Positions 53,121-61,924 of a DNA stretch of 64,000 bases are shown in pieces. Positions within the stretch are counted from its first letter, which is position 1. Every line of letters begins with the position of its first letter. The translations under genes were made by a program, and so were the position numbers. The stretch is from Bacteroidota bacterium (GTDB lineage Bacteria; Bacteroidota; Bacteroidia; Cytophagales; Cyclobacteriaceae). A model generated the notes under the pieces. The model was not told the DNA's origin and ran no database searches. It saw only the letters and a program-made list of their open reading frames with translations. The stretch is from contig JAFDYX010000026.1 in assembly GCA_018267215.1 (NCBI GenBank), positions 1-64,000 on the forward strand, read 5' to 3'.

Positions 53121-53948
53121 ATGGGTACATTCTTTAGACAATTACCCACACTGATTAGAAAAGAACAACTGCAAAACGATTATCTTGCGGTGGTGAAAAT
53201 CGGCATCGCATTATCGGGAGGAGGGGCGCGCGGTATTGCCCACATCGGAGTTTTAAAAGCGCTGGAAGAGATGGGTGTAGAAATTGCAGTTATCTCAGGC
53301 ACCAGCGCGGGGTCTATCGTGGCATCGCTGTATGCGCAGGGACTCAAGCCCGATCAGATTTTTCAGTTGGTTGCCCAACTTAGTTTACGCAAGTCCGTGC
53401 GCCCGGCTTGGTCTATGGCGGGTTTGTTTACCATGGATGGGGTGCGAGATTTGATTTTGAAAAACATACCAGGCAATAATTTCAGTACATTGAAAATCCC
53501 TCTTACCATTGCTGCTACTGACTTGCGCAAAGGCGAAGCGGTTTATTTTAACTCGGGCGAGTTGGCCACGGCCGTGGTTTCTTCGTGCAGCATTCCGGTC
53601 GTATTCAACCCGGTTTCGCTCAATGGAAATGTATATGCTGATGGTGGCCTGCTCGATAACCTTCCCGCCCGTTGCATTCGCCATCAATGCGATTTTTTGA
53701 TCGGCTCGCACTGCAATGAAATCAGCAAAGAGTTCGATCCGAAAAATTTTAAAAACATTATTGAGCGCAGCTTGCTGATAGCTATCTATGCTAACACACA
53801 GCAGAGTAAAAACCTGTGCAACCTCTCCATTGCGCCTCCTAACATGGATCGGTTTACCGTCTTTGATATAGGAAAGGCCAAAGAAATTTTTGAGGCGGGG
53901 TATCAATTTACAAAAAGTAACTTTATACGCGAACACTTTCAAAAATAA
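53121..53948 (+). CDS. Patatin-like phospholipase
   Basis: A 275-residue serine lipase-like hydrolase. The oxyanion-hole GGGARG, nucleophile-elbow GTSAG and the DGG of DGGLLDN form the patatin catalytic dyad region, all intact. Proteins of this family cleave phospholipids or lysophospholipids; no signal peptide is evident. Homologues usually begin just before KIGIALSGGGARG, so the start is uncertain: the ATG at 53121 was taken over a GTG at 53094, but GTG codons near 53193 are also possible. The gene ends 4 bp before hutU. Confidence 0.85.
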   Translation: MGTFFRQLPTLIRKEQLQNDYLAVVKIGIALSGGGARGIAHIGVLKALEEMGVEIAVISGTSAGSIVASLYAQGLKPDQIFQLVAQLSLRKSVRPAWSMAGLFTMDGVRDLILKNIPGNNFSTLKIPLTIAATDLRKGEAVYFNSGELATAVVSSCSIPVVFNPVSLNGNVYADGGLLDNLPARCIRHQCDFLIGSHCNEISKEFDPKNFKNIIERSLLIAIYANTQQSKNLCNLSIAPPNMDRFTVFDIGKAKEIFEAGYQFTKSNFIREHFQK

Positions 53949-53952
53949 AATA

Positions 53953-55959
53953 ATGACAAAAGTTGAGCTTTCTTTCAGAGAACAAATCCTTCAAGGAATA
54001 CCTAACGAGCTTCCTGAAGTAAAACTATTTGATACATCAGTAAGTCATGCGCCAAAGCGGAAAGATATTTTGTCGGTGGAGGAGAAGAAGCTTGCACTGA
54101 AAAACGCGTTGCGCTATTTTCACCCGAAGCATCATGAAATTTTGGCTAAAGAATTTTATGAAGAGCTTCAGAAATTCGGGCGTATCTACATGTATCGCTT
54201 CCGCCCCGAGTATAAAATGTTTGCGCGGCCAATCAATGATTATCCATTTCAAAGTTTACAAGCCGGAGCTATTCAGGTGATGATTCAAAATAATTTGGAT
54301 CCGGCCGTGGCACAACATCCGCACGAATTGATAACCTATGGCGGCAATGGAGCTGTATTTCAAAACTGGGCACAGTATTTATTGACGATGAAATACCTTG
54401 CCACGATGACTGATGAACAAACTCTGCACATGTATTCCGGTCACCCGATGGGTTTGTTTCCCTCATCGAAAGAAGCGCCCCGGGTTGTGGTTACCAACGG
54501 CATGATGATCCCCAATTATTCGAAGCAAGATGATTGGGAAAAATATAATGCACTGGGCGTAACACAATATGGGCAGATGACTGCGGGCAGCTATATGTAC
54601 ATTGGGCCGCAGGGAATTGTGCATGGCACCAACATTACGATATTAAATGCCGGGAGAAAAATTTCAAAAAATGGAGAAGGGCTGGCCGGAAAATTATTTG
54701 TTACCTCCGGACTGGGCGGCATGAGCGGGGCGCAACCCAAGGCTGGAAATATTGCCGGTGTGATTACAGTGATTGCTGAGGTGAATGAAAAGGCAACACA
54801 GAAAAGACACTCGCAGGGTTGGGTAGATGAAGTAATTAACGATTTGGACAAACTTTGTGTGCGAGTAAATACTGCGAAGAAAAACAAAGAGGTCGTTTCC
54901 ATCGCGTATCAGGGAAATATTGTCGATGTGTGGGAAAAATTTTTGAAAGAAAATATTTACATTGATCTCGGCTCTGATCAAACATCATTGCACAATCCAT
55001 GGGCGGGTGGATATTACCCCGTGGGTTTATCGTTTGAAGAATCGAATAAACTGATGGCATCGCAGCCGGAAGAATTTCAGAAACAAGTGCAAGCATCGTT
55101 GCGAAGACAAGCTACCGCAATCAATGAACACACCAAACGTGGAACTTATTTCTTCGATTACGGAAATGCTTTTTTGCTCGAGGCATCGCGCGCGGGTGCA
55201 GACGTGATGGCAAGCGATGGAATTAATTTCAAATATCCATCGTATGTGCAAGACATCATGGGGCCGATGTGTTTTGACTATGGCTTTGGCCCGTTCCGCT
55301 GGGTTTGTGTTTCGGGCAAGCAAGAAGATTTGGATTACACCGATCAATTGGCAACTGATGTTTTATCTGATATAAAAAAATCTGCACCGCAAGAAATTCA
55401 ATCGCAGCTTTCTGATAACATTAATTGGATCAAAGCAGCAAAGGCAAACAAATTAGTGGTAGGCTCAAAAGCGCGTATTCTTTATGCCGATGCCAAAGGA
55501 AGAATCAAAATTGCAAAAGCATTTAATGACGCCATCAAAAATAAAAAGATTGGTTCCGTTGTTTTAGGAAGAGATCATCATGATGTTTCAGGAACGGATT
55601 CGCCTTATCGTGAGACATCGAATATTTATGACGGCTCTCGTTTTACGGCCGATATGGCTATCCATAATGTAATTGGCGATTCTTTCCGTGGCGCTACGTG
55701 GGTGTCCATACACAACGGAGGTGGTGTAGGCTGGGGCGAAGTAATCAATGGTGGCTTTGGCTTGCTGCTGGATGGCACAGACGAAGCGGCAAGAAAATTA
55801 GAGAACATGTTATATTTTGATGTGAACAATGGCATTGCCCGAAGAGCTTGGGCGCGAAATGATGGCGCTATAAAAACGATGCAAAGAGAAATGAACCCTG
55901 CGCTTCAGTTCACAGTTCCGAATTGGGTAAATGAAAAAATCTTAAATTCAATAATCTGA
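53953..55959 (+). CDS. hutU: Urocanate hydratase
   Basis: A 668-residue NAD-dependent enzyme that hydrates urocanate to imidazolonepropionate in histidine breakdown. Urocanase signatures are present: GGNGAVFQNWAQYL, TNGMMIPNYS, TSGLGGMSGAQPKAGNIAGV, and the C-terminal GRDHHDVSGTDSPYRETSNI. It is the longer (about 670-residue) Bacteroidota form rather than the 550-residue form. The ATG at 53953 was preferred to an upstream start inside patatin. Other hut genes are not present in the window, so the pathway genes are dispersed. Spacing suggests cotranscription with the patatin gene. Confidence 0.96.
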   Translation: MTKVELSFREQILQGIPNELPEVKLFDTSVSHAPKRKDILSVEEKKLALKNALRYFHPKHHEILAKEFYEELQKFGRIYMYRFRPEYKMFARPINDYPFQSLQAGAIQVMIQNNLDPAVAQHPHELITYGGNGAVFQNWAQYLLTMKYLATMTDEQTLHMYSGHPMGLFPSSKEAPRVVVTNGMMIPNYSKQDDWEKYNALGVTQYGQMTAGSYMYIGPQGIVHGTNITILNAGRKISKNGEGLAGKLFVTSGLGGMSGAQPKAGNIAGVITVIAEVNEKATQKRHSQGWVDEVINDLDKLCVRVNTAKKNKEVVSIAYQGNIVDVWEKFLKENIYIDLGSDQTSLHNPWAGGYYPVGLSFEESNKLMASQPEEFQKQVQASLRRQATAINEHTKRGTYFFDYGNAFLLEASRAGADVMASDGINFKYPSYVQDIMGPMCFDYGFGPFRWVCVSGKQEDLDYTDQLATDVLSDIKKSAPQEIQSQLSDNINWIKAAKANKLVVGSKARILYADAKGRIKIAKAFNDAIKNKKIGSVVLGRDHHDVSGTDSPYRETSNIYDGSRFTADMAIHNVIGDSFRGATWVSIHNGGGVGWGEVINGGFGLLLDGTDEAARKLENMLYFDVNNGIARRAWARNDGAIKTMQREMNPALQFTVPNWVNEKILNSII

Positions 55960-55997
55960 TCAGCCATTGATAAACTGAAAATGGAATCGTAAAAAAT

Positions 55998-56543
55998 ATG
56001 CTGCGCCCTTTTTACTTGTTGCTTTTCAAACTAGCCGGCTGGTCGGTTGAGGGCTCGTTTCCACCTGAGTTAAAAAAATACATTGTGGCAGTAGCTCCCC
56101 ACACCAGCAACTGGGATTTTGTGGTGGGCGTAATGGCACGAAGTATCCTGCGTATGCAAAACACAAAATATCTGGGCAAAAGCCAATTATTTAAACCACC
56201 TTTTGGTTGGCTCTTTCGTTGGCTGGGCGGGTATCCTGTAGAGCGTTCATCTTCGCACGACATGGTCAGCCAGGTGGTAGCGTTGTTTAACGGGCATGAA
56301 CAATTTATACTGGCCATCGCCCCGGAAGGCACCCGCAAAAAAGTAGATAGGTTGAAGACAGGGTTTTATTATATCGCCCGGCAAGCTCAGGTACCCATTA
56401 TCCCGTGTGGGTTTGATTATGCAAAAAAGAAAGTTGTTATCGGCCAGCCCTTGTATGCTTCGGAAAATATGGAGCAAGATATCCTGACGTTGCTAAATTT
56501 TTATCAGTCTATTACCGGAAGAAATCCTGCGCTTGGAATTTAA
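55998..56543 (+). CDS. 1-acyl-glycerol-3-phosphate acyltransferase-like protein (PlsC family)
   Basis: A 181-residue membrane-associated acyltransferase. The HxxxxD catalytic motif appears as PHTSNWDF and the second motif as APEGTRKK; a GGYPVERS segment provides the Arg-binding site. It is shorter than typical PlsC (about 240) and lacks the first membrane helix seen in many, so it may be one of the smaller acyltransferases that act on other lipids or glycolipids. It lies 38 bp after hutU on the same strand. Confidence 0.88.
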   Translation: MLRPFYLLLFKLAGWSVEGSFPPELKKYIVAVAPHTSNWDFVVGVMARSILRMQNTKYLGKSQLFKPPFGWLFRWLGGYPVERSSSHDMVSQVVALFNGHEQFILAIAPEGTRKKVDRLKTGFYYIARQAQVPIIPCGFDYAKKKVVIGQPLYASENMEQDILTLLNFYQSITGRNPALGI

Positions 56544-56590
56544 TGAGCCTTACTTTTTGTAAATTTCGCGCTTAAAGTATTCTAAAATTT

Positions 56591-57268
56591 ATGAAAAATG
56601 TGCTGAGAGCCTCTGGTGTTGTGTTGCTGTTCTGTTTAAAAGGGTATGCGCAAGTTCCGCTCCGCTTTGATGTGGGCATCAAAGCCGGCTATAATTTAGC
56701 GAGCATCAATTCCAGCTCTGCCGCCTCCTTAAACCCTAATTTTTTTCAGGGTTATCATGCCGGAATTTATACCATGTTTAAGATTTCCAATTTTGCCATC
56801 CAGCCTGAGTTTGTTTACTCGGCACAAGGCCAGACATTTCAATACCCTATTACGGCCGCAATGCCTTCGCTAACTACTCAGATTAACTATCTGACATTTC
56901 CCATTATATTGAAAGCATACGTGGCCGGAGGGTTTAATTTGCAGGCTGGCCCGCAACTGGGTATGCTGTTAAGTTCGCAGGGGTCTGTTCAGACATTGGC
57001 CACCGGCCAGCCAACCGTCAGTACACAATCATTAAATCAATACATTAAATCGAACGATGCGGGCGCAGTTTTTGGATTGGGGTGGGACTTGCCTTTGGGG
57101 CTGAACCTTACGGCACGGTATTACATCGGGTTGGCCAATATCAATTATTATTCTACCGGTTACCCTAACACATTTGTAACTACTTCCTTGGGTACATCGA
57201 GAGCTAATAATCATGTGTTCCAGTTTTCTGTTGGCTACCGTTTGTTTAAGTGGGAGAATGACAACTAA
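56591..57268 (+). CDS. PorT/OmpW-like outer-membrane beta-barrel protein (copy 1)
   Basis: A 225-residue exported protein: signal peptide (about 1-20, ending GYAQ) and a series of amphipathic strands ending in VFQFSVGYRLFKW, the aromatic-ended last strand of an eight-stranded barrel. QPEFVYSAQGQ and LQAGPQLGMLLS are family marks shared with the two following genes. Members of this OMP_b-brl_2/PorT-like family are common and of unknown individual function. Confidence 0.88.
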   Translation: MKNVLRASGVVLLFCLKGYAQVPLRFDVGIKAGYNLASINSSSAASLNPNFFQGYHAGIYTMFKISNFAIQPEFVYSAQGQTFQYPITAAMPSLTTQINYLTFPIILKAYVAGGFNLQAGPQLGMLLSSQGSVQTLATGQPTVSTQSLNQYIKSNDAGAVFGLGWDLPLGLNLTARYYIGLANINYYSTGYPNTFVTTSLGTSRANNHVFQFSVGYRLFKWENDN

Positions 57269-57291
57269 CCCAATGGTATAAAAACATTTTT

Positions 57292-57299
57292 TACCTTTG
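57292..57299 (+). promoter_or_regulatory. Candidate -7 element (TACCTTTG) of barrel gene 2
   Basis: TACCTTTG fits TAnnTTTG and lies 22 bp before the ATG. No TTTG is found at the right distance upstream, so the promoter is only half supported. Confidence 0.4.
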
Positions 57300-57321
57300 A
57301 ATCAAACTAAAACAAATTACT

Positions 57322-57930
57322 ATGAAACTAATGGTTAAAGTTTTTCTGATCGGCTTGGCTTGTTCAGTATCACAATTAGTATCGGCTCAGTCTGTGGGCA
57401 TTGGTATTAAAGGAGGACTTAATTTTGCTAATCTGAGCGGAAGCCAAAGTTTAAGTGGTGCCTATAATAACCGTACGGGTTACCACTTTGGCGCTTTTGC
57501 ACTCTTTAAGCTTGGCAAAATAGGCATTCAGCCTGAGATACTTTATTCGAAACAAGGTTCGAGTTATGCAATTAGCACAACAAATTTTGATGCCAACTTT
57601 GATTACATCAATGTTCCTATTTTATTTAAATTATACACCGTTGCGGGTATCAACTTGCAGGTAGGGCCGCAATTAGGGTTTGCCTCGGGCGGACAACTCA
57701 CCTCAACATTTAATGGTGTTACCGTTACCAAAAACTACTCCCAATTAATAAAAAACAACGACTTTAGCTTGGCCATGGGCTTAGGCTGGGATCTGCCCTT
57801 TGGCTTGAGCATTGACGCCCGCTACAACCTAGGACTTTCAAATAATAATAACACGGCCATTGCAGGAGAAATTAAAAACCAAGTGATCATGGCTTCGGTA
57901 GGATACCGGTTGTTTAAATTAGGTAAGTAA
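57322..57930 (+). CDS. PorT/OmpW-like outer-membrane beta-barrel protein (copy 2)
   Basis: A 202-residue barrel protein similar in layout to its neighbours: signal peptide ending in VSAQSVG, the strand GIGIKGGLNFANLSG, QPEILYSKQGS, NLQVGPQLGFASGG, and the final MASVGYRLFKLGK. It is the shortest of the three paralogues. A terminator follows directly, so copy 3 is expressed separately. Confidence 0.88.
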   Translation: MKLMVKVFLIGLACSVSQLVSAQSVGIGIKGGLNFANLSGSQSLSGAYNNRTGYHFGAFALFKLGKIGIQPEILYSKQGSSYAISTTNFDANFDYINVPILFKLYTVAGINLQVGPQLGFASGGQLTSTFNGVTVTKNYSQLIKNNDFSLAMGLGWDLPFGLSIDARYNLGLSNNNNTAIAGEIKNQVIMASVGYRLFKLGK

Positions 57931-57950
57931 TTTCTTTTAGGATCGTTTTA

Positions 57951-57977
57951 AAAAATCCCGCTAAGCGGGATTTTTTT
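57951..57977 (+). terminator. Rho-independent terminator after barrel gene 2
   Basis: AAAAATCCCGC (57951-57961) pairs with GCGGGATTTTT (57965-57975) across a TAA loop, followed by further T. It is a near-perfect intrinsic terminator. Confidence 0.9.
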
Positions 57978-58000
57978 ATTTTATCACATTTCAGTTTTCG

Positions 58001-58008
58001 TATTTTTG
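58001..58008 (+). promoter_or_regulatory. Candidate -7 element (TATTTTTG) of barrel gene 3
   Basis: TATTTTTG matches TAnnTTTG 20 bp before the ATG of copy 3 and directly after the terminator of copy 2. The -33 region is only T-rich. Confidence 0.4.
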
Positions 58009-58028
58009 CCACCTAATAAATTAAAACT

Positions 58029-58736
58029 ATGAACGCAAAAGTGTTGGTGCTGACTTTGATTGGTATGGTGCTGTTGATCAATATTTCGGAAGCACAAAAG
58101 CAAATAGATTTTGGGGTAAAAGGTGGTCTGAATATTTCAGGGCTTGATTTGAGCCAGATAGGAAAACTGGTGGGGGTGAGCTATAACGTACGGCAAGGAT
58201 ATCATTTTGGGATATATGCACAAGCCAGACGTAAAAATCTGGCACTGCAACCCGAACTGATTTTTTCGAACCAGGGCCAGAATTTTACCACACCTTATTA
58301 TTCTAATCTCTACACACAACTAAATTACATTCAGTTGCCAGTGATGGTTAAGTATTATCTGACAGGAGGATTATATGTACAAGCCGGTCCGCAGATCAGC
58401 AGACTTACAGGGGCTAATGGATACATTATGCCGGTAGATAACCAAGGAAACGTAGGCCAGCCTACCGTAGCTGATTTAAAAAGGTACATTCATCAATACG
58501 ATTTTTCATTTGGGTTTGGGGCTGGATTAGAGTTGCCTTTTGGTGGAGGTATTTCCTTTCGTTATACCAACGGTATTTCGGATATAAACAAATACTCCGG
58601 CTCAACGTCTTTTCCTACCAACGGGCAAGGGCAAGTGCTTACCCACTCGCTCAGCACATCGTATGCTCGTAACCAGGTTTTTCAGATTTCACTCACTTAT
58701 AAAATAGAGAAACTGAAAATCAAATTGGAAAAATAA
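58029..58736 (+). CDS. PorT/OmpW-like outer-membrane beta-barrel protein (copy 3)
   Basis: A 235-residue paralogue: signal peptide (about 1-22, ending SEAQ), DFGVKGGLNISGLDL, QPELIFSNQGQ, YVQAGPQISRLTG and the closing strand NQVFQISLTYKIEK. It has a longer extracellular loop around residues 185-220. Its stop is only 5 bp from that of the convergent permease, and no terminator is visible there, so the two transcripts probably overlap. Confidence 0.88.
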   Translation: MNAKVLVLTLIGMVLLINISEAQKQIDFGVKGGLNISGLDLSQIGKLVGVSYNVRQGYHFGIYAQARRKNLALQPELIFSNQGQNFTTPYYSNLYTQLNYIQLPVMVKYYLTGGLYVQAGPQISRLTGANGYIMPVDNQGNVGQPTVADLKRYIHQYDFSFGFGAGLELPFGGGISFRYTNGISDINKYSGSTSFPTNGQGQVLTHSLSTSYARNQVFQISLTYKIEKLKIKLEK

Positions 58737-58741
58737 GCAGA

Positions 58742-60403
58742 TCAAGAGGCCAGCTTACTTTTCTTTCGGCCGTAGCTGAAATAAATCAGCAAGCCGGTTG
58801 TCATCCAAAAAAAGAACAACAGCCAACTCTTAGCCGGAATCTCGATCATCAGATAAAGACAAAACAGAAGGCCAAGTACGGGTATCAATGAAAGCTTTTT
58901 TACGAAAGTCAAACCGGCCACGAAAATAGCTGCCAGTAAAAAAACAAGGAACAGAATTTCCTGATATGATTCGCCCGTGAGGTTGATAAGGGCATCACTA
59001 ATCCGGTGGCGATATCCGAAGACAAATACGATCAGCAATAATAATACAATCCAGCGGCCATTGATGTAGGGGAGATGAAACGATTTGTCGCCCGGCATTT
59101 TTTTTCTACGGGGCAACTTCAGCACACCGGCACATACCAAAATAAAGGCGAACAACGTGCCGATGCTGGTAAGATCCGTCACCAATCCAATATCAATAAA
59201 CAGTGCAGGCACAGCAACGGCCACACCGGTAATGATGGTGGCAAACGAAGGCGTCAAAAATTTGGGATGGATGACACTGAATTTTTTTGGCAGCAGGCCA
59301 TCGCGGCTCATACTCATCCATATCCGTGGCTGTCCGAGTTGATACACCAACATAGCACTGGTGGCGGCAATGACTGCTCCGACAGAGATGATGTAACCAA
59401 TTTTTTGCAAATGGATTTTATCAAATACATAAGCCAACGGGTCTGCAATATCTTTAAACTCCGAATAGTTGACCATACCTACAATAGTAAGGGTTACCAC
59501 AATATAAATGGCCGAGCAAATCAGTAGTGAGTAGATCATACCACGCGGCATGTCGCGCTGTGGGTTGGCACATTCTTCTGCGGTGGTAGAGATGGAATCA
59601 AAACCAATGTAGGCGAAAAAAATAGCTGACACACCATGCATCACTCCTGTAAAACCGTTAGGCAAAAACGGGCTCCAGTTATCGGTGTCTATGTAGAATG
59701 CACCCAACCCAACAATAAAGGCCAGCACTGCCAGCTTGAGGGCCACCATCCAGTTGGCACTCTTCTTACTTTCTCTGATGCCGATGTAAGCGATGATGGT
59801 GATGAGCACTACGATCACAAATGCCGGAACATTTAAAATCAATTTACTCCCGGCTATTTCAGGAGCCGTTGCCCACGCCATGGCTTCAGTAGGTTTGCCC
59901 TGAGCCAAGGCCGACTCATATAACACATGGGCAGTTTTCGGGTCGGTGGTCATCCAGGCCGGCAAATGAATGTGCAGGCCTTCCAATAGGTTTACAAAAT
60001 AGCTGCTCCACGAAATGGAAACCACTACGTTGCTGATGGCGTATTCTAAGATCAAAGCCCAACCGATAATCCAGGCGGCAATTTCCCCAATGGTTACATA
60101 CGTGTAGGTGTAAGCACTGCCCGCTACAGGCACACGTGCGGCAAATTCGGCATAGCATAAGGCTGTAAAGCCACAGGTAACGGCAATGATGAGAAACAGA
60201 AAGACAACCCCGGGGCCACCGTTGTAGGCTGCCTGCCCGATGGTGGAGAAAATCCCCGCACCAATTACTGCGGCAATTCCCATCGAGGTGAGGTCGCGAA
60301 CACTCAGCACCCTGCGCAGGGCAGGTGTGGCATCTCCGTTATTTGAATGAGTATTCTGGATCAGTTGATCCAATGATTTTTTTCGGAGCAGGGAATGTCG
60401 CAT
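58742..60403 (-). CDS. APC-family amino-acid permease (CAT-like)
   Basis: A 553-residue membrane transporter with 12 or more helices. The TM1 consensus is IAAVIGAGIFSTIGQAA, and the overall length with extra C-terminal helices resembles bacterial homologues of cationic amino-acid transporters. Substrate is not determinable from sequence. It is divergent from a second, smaller APC permease, with a 160-bp gap between them. Confidence 0.92.
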   Translation of the reverse strand: MRHSLLRKKSLDQLIQNTHSNNGDATPALRRVLSVRDLTSMGIAAVIGAGIFSTIGQAAYNGGPGVVFLFLIIAVTCGFTALCYAEFAARVPVAGSAYTYTYVTIGEIAAWIIGWALILEYAISNVVVSISWSSYFVNLLEGLHIHLPAWMTTDPKTAHVLYESALAQGKPTEAMAWATAPEIAGSKLILNVPAFVIVVLITIIAYIGIRESKKSANWMVALKLAVLAFIVGLGAFYIDTDNWSPFLPNGFTGVMHGVSAIFFAYIGFDSISTTAEECANPQRDMPRGMIYSLLICSAIYIVVTLTIVGMVNYSEFKDIADPLAYVFDKIHLQKIGYIISVGAVIAATSAMLVYQLGQPRIWMSMSRDGLLPKKFSVIHPKFLTPSFATIITGVAVAVPALFIDIGLVTDLTSIGTLFAFILVCAGVLKLPRRKKMPGDKSFHLPYINGRWIVLLLLIVFVFGYRHRISDALINLTGESYQEILFLVFLLAAIFVAGLTFVKKLSLIPVLGLLFCLYLMIEIPAKSWLLFFFWMTTGLLIYFSYGRKKSKLAS

Positions 60404-60511
60404 GAAAGAATAGTTCGGTTAAAAATAGTAAAAAAAGCATGAGGCAAACAAACGGTATAAGCCCAGCGGTAGATTAGCGTATTATTTTTTTTGCGTTAGG
60501 AGTATTCATCT

Positions 60512-60543
60512 TTTGCTCGTTTTTTAGGCGATTAAAAAATTTG
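60512..60543 (+). promoter_or_regulatory. Candidate promoter of the plus-strand APC permease
   Basis: TTTG (60512-60515), 20 nt and AAAATTTG (60536-60543) resemble the Bacteroidota promoter with one mismatch at the first base of the -7 element. It ends 20 bp before the ATG at 60564. Confidence 0.4.
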
Positions 60544-60563
60544 CATCTTCGCGCCTTTTGCAC

Positions 60564-61850
60564 ATGACACCCAAAAGCCAGTATTCTCTTTCAGTCGGTA
60601 TCACGGTAGTAATTGCCAACATGATCGGCACAGGCGTATTCACTTCATTAGGTTATCAGGTGGGGCCGTTGCCATCGGGTTTTTCCATCTTATTTCTTTG
60701 GGGACTCGGTGGGGTAGTGGCTTTGTGTGGCGCTTTTACTTATGCTGAGATTGCCGCCAGATTTAAAAAATCGGGTGGAGAATATTACTATTTAGGGCAA
60801 CTCTATCATCCGTCTGTGGGGTTTGCTGCCGGATGGATCAGCCTGTTGGTAGGGTTTGCCGGAGCCATATCGGCAGTGGCCATCGCCATTGGCGAGTATG
60901 CCCATAAATTAATAGGTGTGCCTGTTTCTGTTATTGCTATTGCAGCCATTGTATTGGTTACATCTATTCACTGGTTTGGTGTAAAGGCCGGAGGGTTGGC
61001 TCAAAATATTCTCACCTCCCTGAAGCTGCTTTTGATTTTGGTGTTTTGTGTAGCGCCTTTTATTATTTCCAATGCTCCTGTTTCAGGCAACACTTTTTTG
61101 CCGCAGATGAGCGATGTGGACATGATTTTTTCCGGGGGGTTTGCCGTTTCGCTGGTTTATGTGGTGTATGCTTACTCGGGCTGGAATGCCGCAGCCTACA
61201 TTGCCGGAAACCTGGAGAATCAGGAAAAGAATTTACCCCGCTCGTTGATCTTGGGAACTCTGGTTGTGGTTACATCTTACATTTTACTGAATGCCACTTT
61301 TCTGAGAGTAGCCGACTTTCATGAACTGGAAGGCAAAAATGATATTGGTAATGTAGTGGCATTCAAATTATTTGGGCCGGCCATCGGGGCGGTTTTTGCA
61401 GCGCTGTTTAGTACGGCATTGCTCTCTACGCTCAGCGCCATGACGATTGCAGGCCCGCGTGTATTGGAAGCCATGGGAGACGATTACCCCAAGTTGAAAC
61501 AATTTTCTGCCACAAACCGGTTTGAGATGCCCTACATCGCTTTGTTAGTGCAGGGCGCATGGTCAATCTTTTTGGTGTTGGTCAGCGATTTTAAAGTAAT
61601 CATCCAATACATTTCGGTGAGTTTGTCTTTTTTTACATTGCTTACCGTGGCGGGAGTTTTCATCGTACGAAAAAAATATCCTGCCAGTTCGTACCGCATG
61701 CCGTTATATCCTCTTGTGCCTATTTTCTTTATGGCTGTTACACTTTGGATGATCTACTTCGAGTTTGATAAAAACCCATGGGTTATTTTATACTCCGTGG
61801 CAACCGTTCTGTCCGGCTTTTTGATTTATTTATGGGTTTCAAAAAAATAA
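60564..61850 (+). CDS. APC-family amino-acid permease (LAT-like)
   Basis: A 428-residue transporter with twelve predicted helices. TM1 carries VVIANMIGTGVFTSLGYQ, and the unwound glycine region is conserved; TM6 includes LVYVVYAYSGWNAAAYIAGN, typical of LAT-like members of the family. It probably exchanges or imports amino acids. The ATG at 60564 was chosen over a TTG two codons upstream. Confidence 0.92.
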   Translation: MTPKSQYSLSVGITVVIANMIGTGVFTSLGYQVGPLPSGFSILFLWGLGGVVALCGAFTYAEIAARFKKSGGEYYYLGQLYHPSVGFAAGWISLLVGFAGAISAVAIAIGEYAHKLIGVPVSVIAIAAIVLVTSIHWFGVKAGGLAQNILTSLKLLLILVFCVAPFIISNAPVSGNTFLPQMSDVDMIFSGGFAVSLVYVVYAYSGWNAAAYIAGNLENQEKNLPRSLILGTLVVVTSYILLNATFLRVADFHELEGKNDIGNVVAFKLFGPAIGAVFAALFSTALLSTLSAMTIAGPRVLEAMGDDYPKLKQFSATNRFEMPYIALLVQGAWSIFLVLVSDFKVIIQYISVSLSFFTLLTVAGVFIVRKKYPASSYRMPLYPLVPIFFMAVTLWMIYFEFDKNPWVILYSVATVLSGFLIYLWVSKK

Positions 61851-61898
61851 GTTGACCGAAGTCATTCTATGGTTGCTTTTTCTCTTCGTATTTTAAAA

Positions 61899-61906
61899 TA
61901 TCTTTG
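61899..61906 (+). promoter_or_regulatory. Candidate -7 element (TATCTTTG) of the lipoprotein gene
   Basis: TATCTTTG, followed by CGCC, is a perfect TAnnTTTG box 18 bp before the ATG. A TTG sits 23 nt upstream (61873-61875). Its position argues that translation starts at 61925, not at the upstream TTG inside the box. Confidence 0.5.
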
Positions 61907-61924
61907 CGCCACAATTTTCTACCT

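Noticed and set aside
53385-53942. 185-codon minus-strand reading frame inside the patatin gene
   Set aside because: Shadow of the patatin gene, which has all its catalytic motifs.
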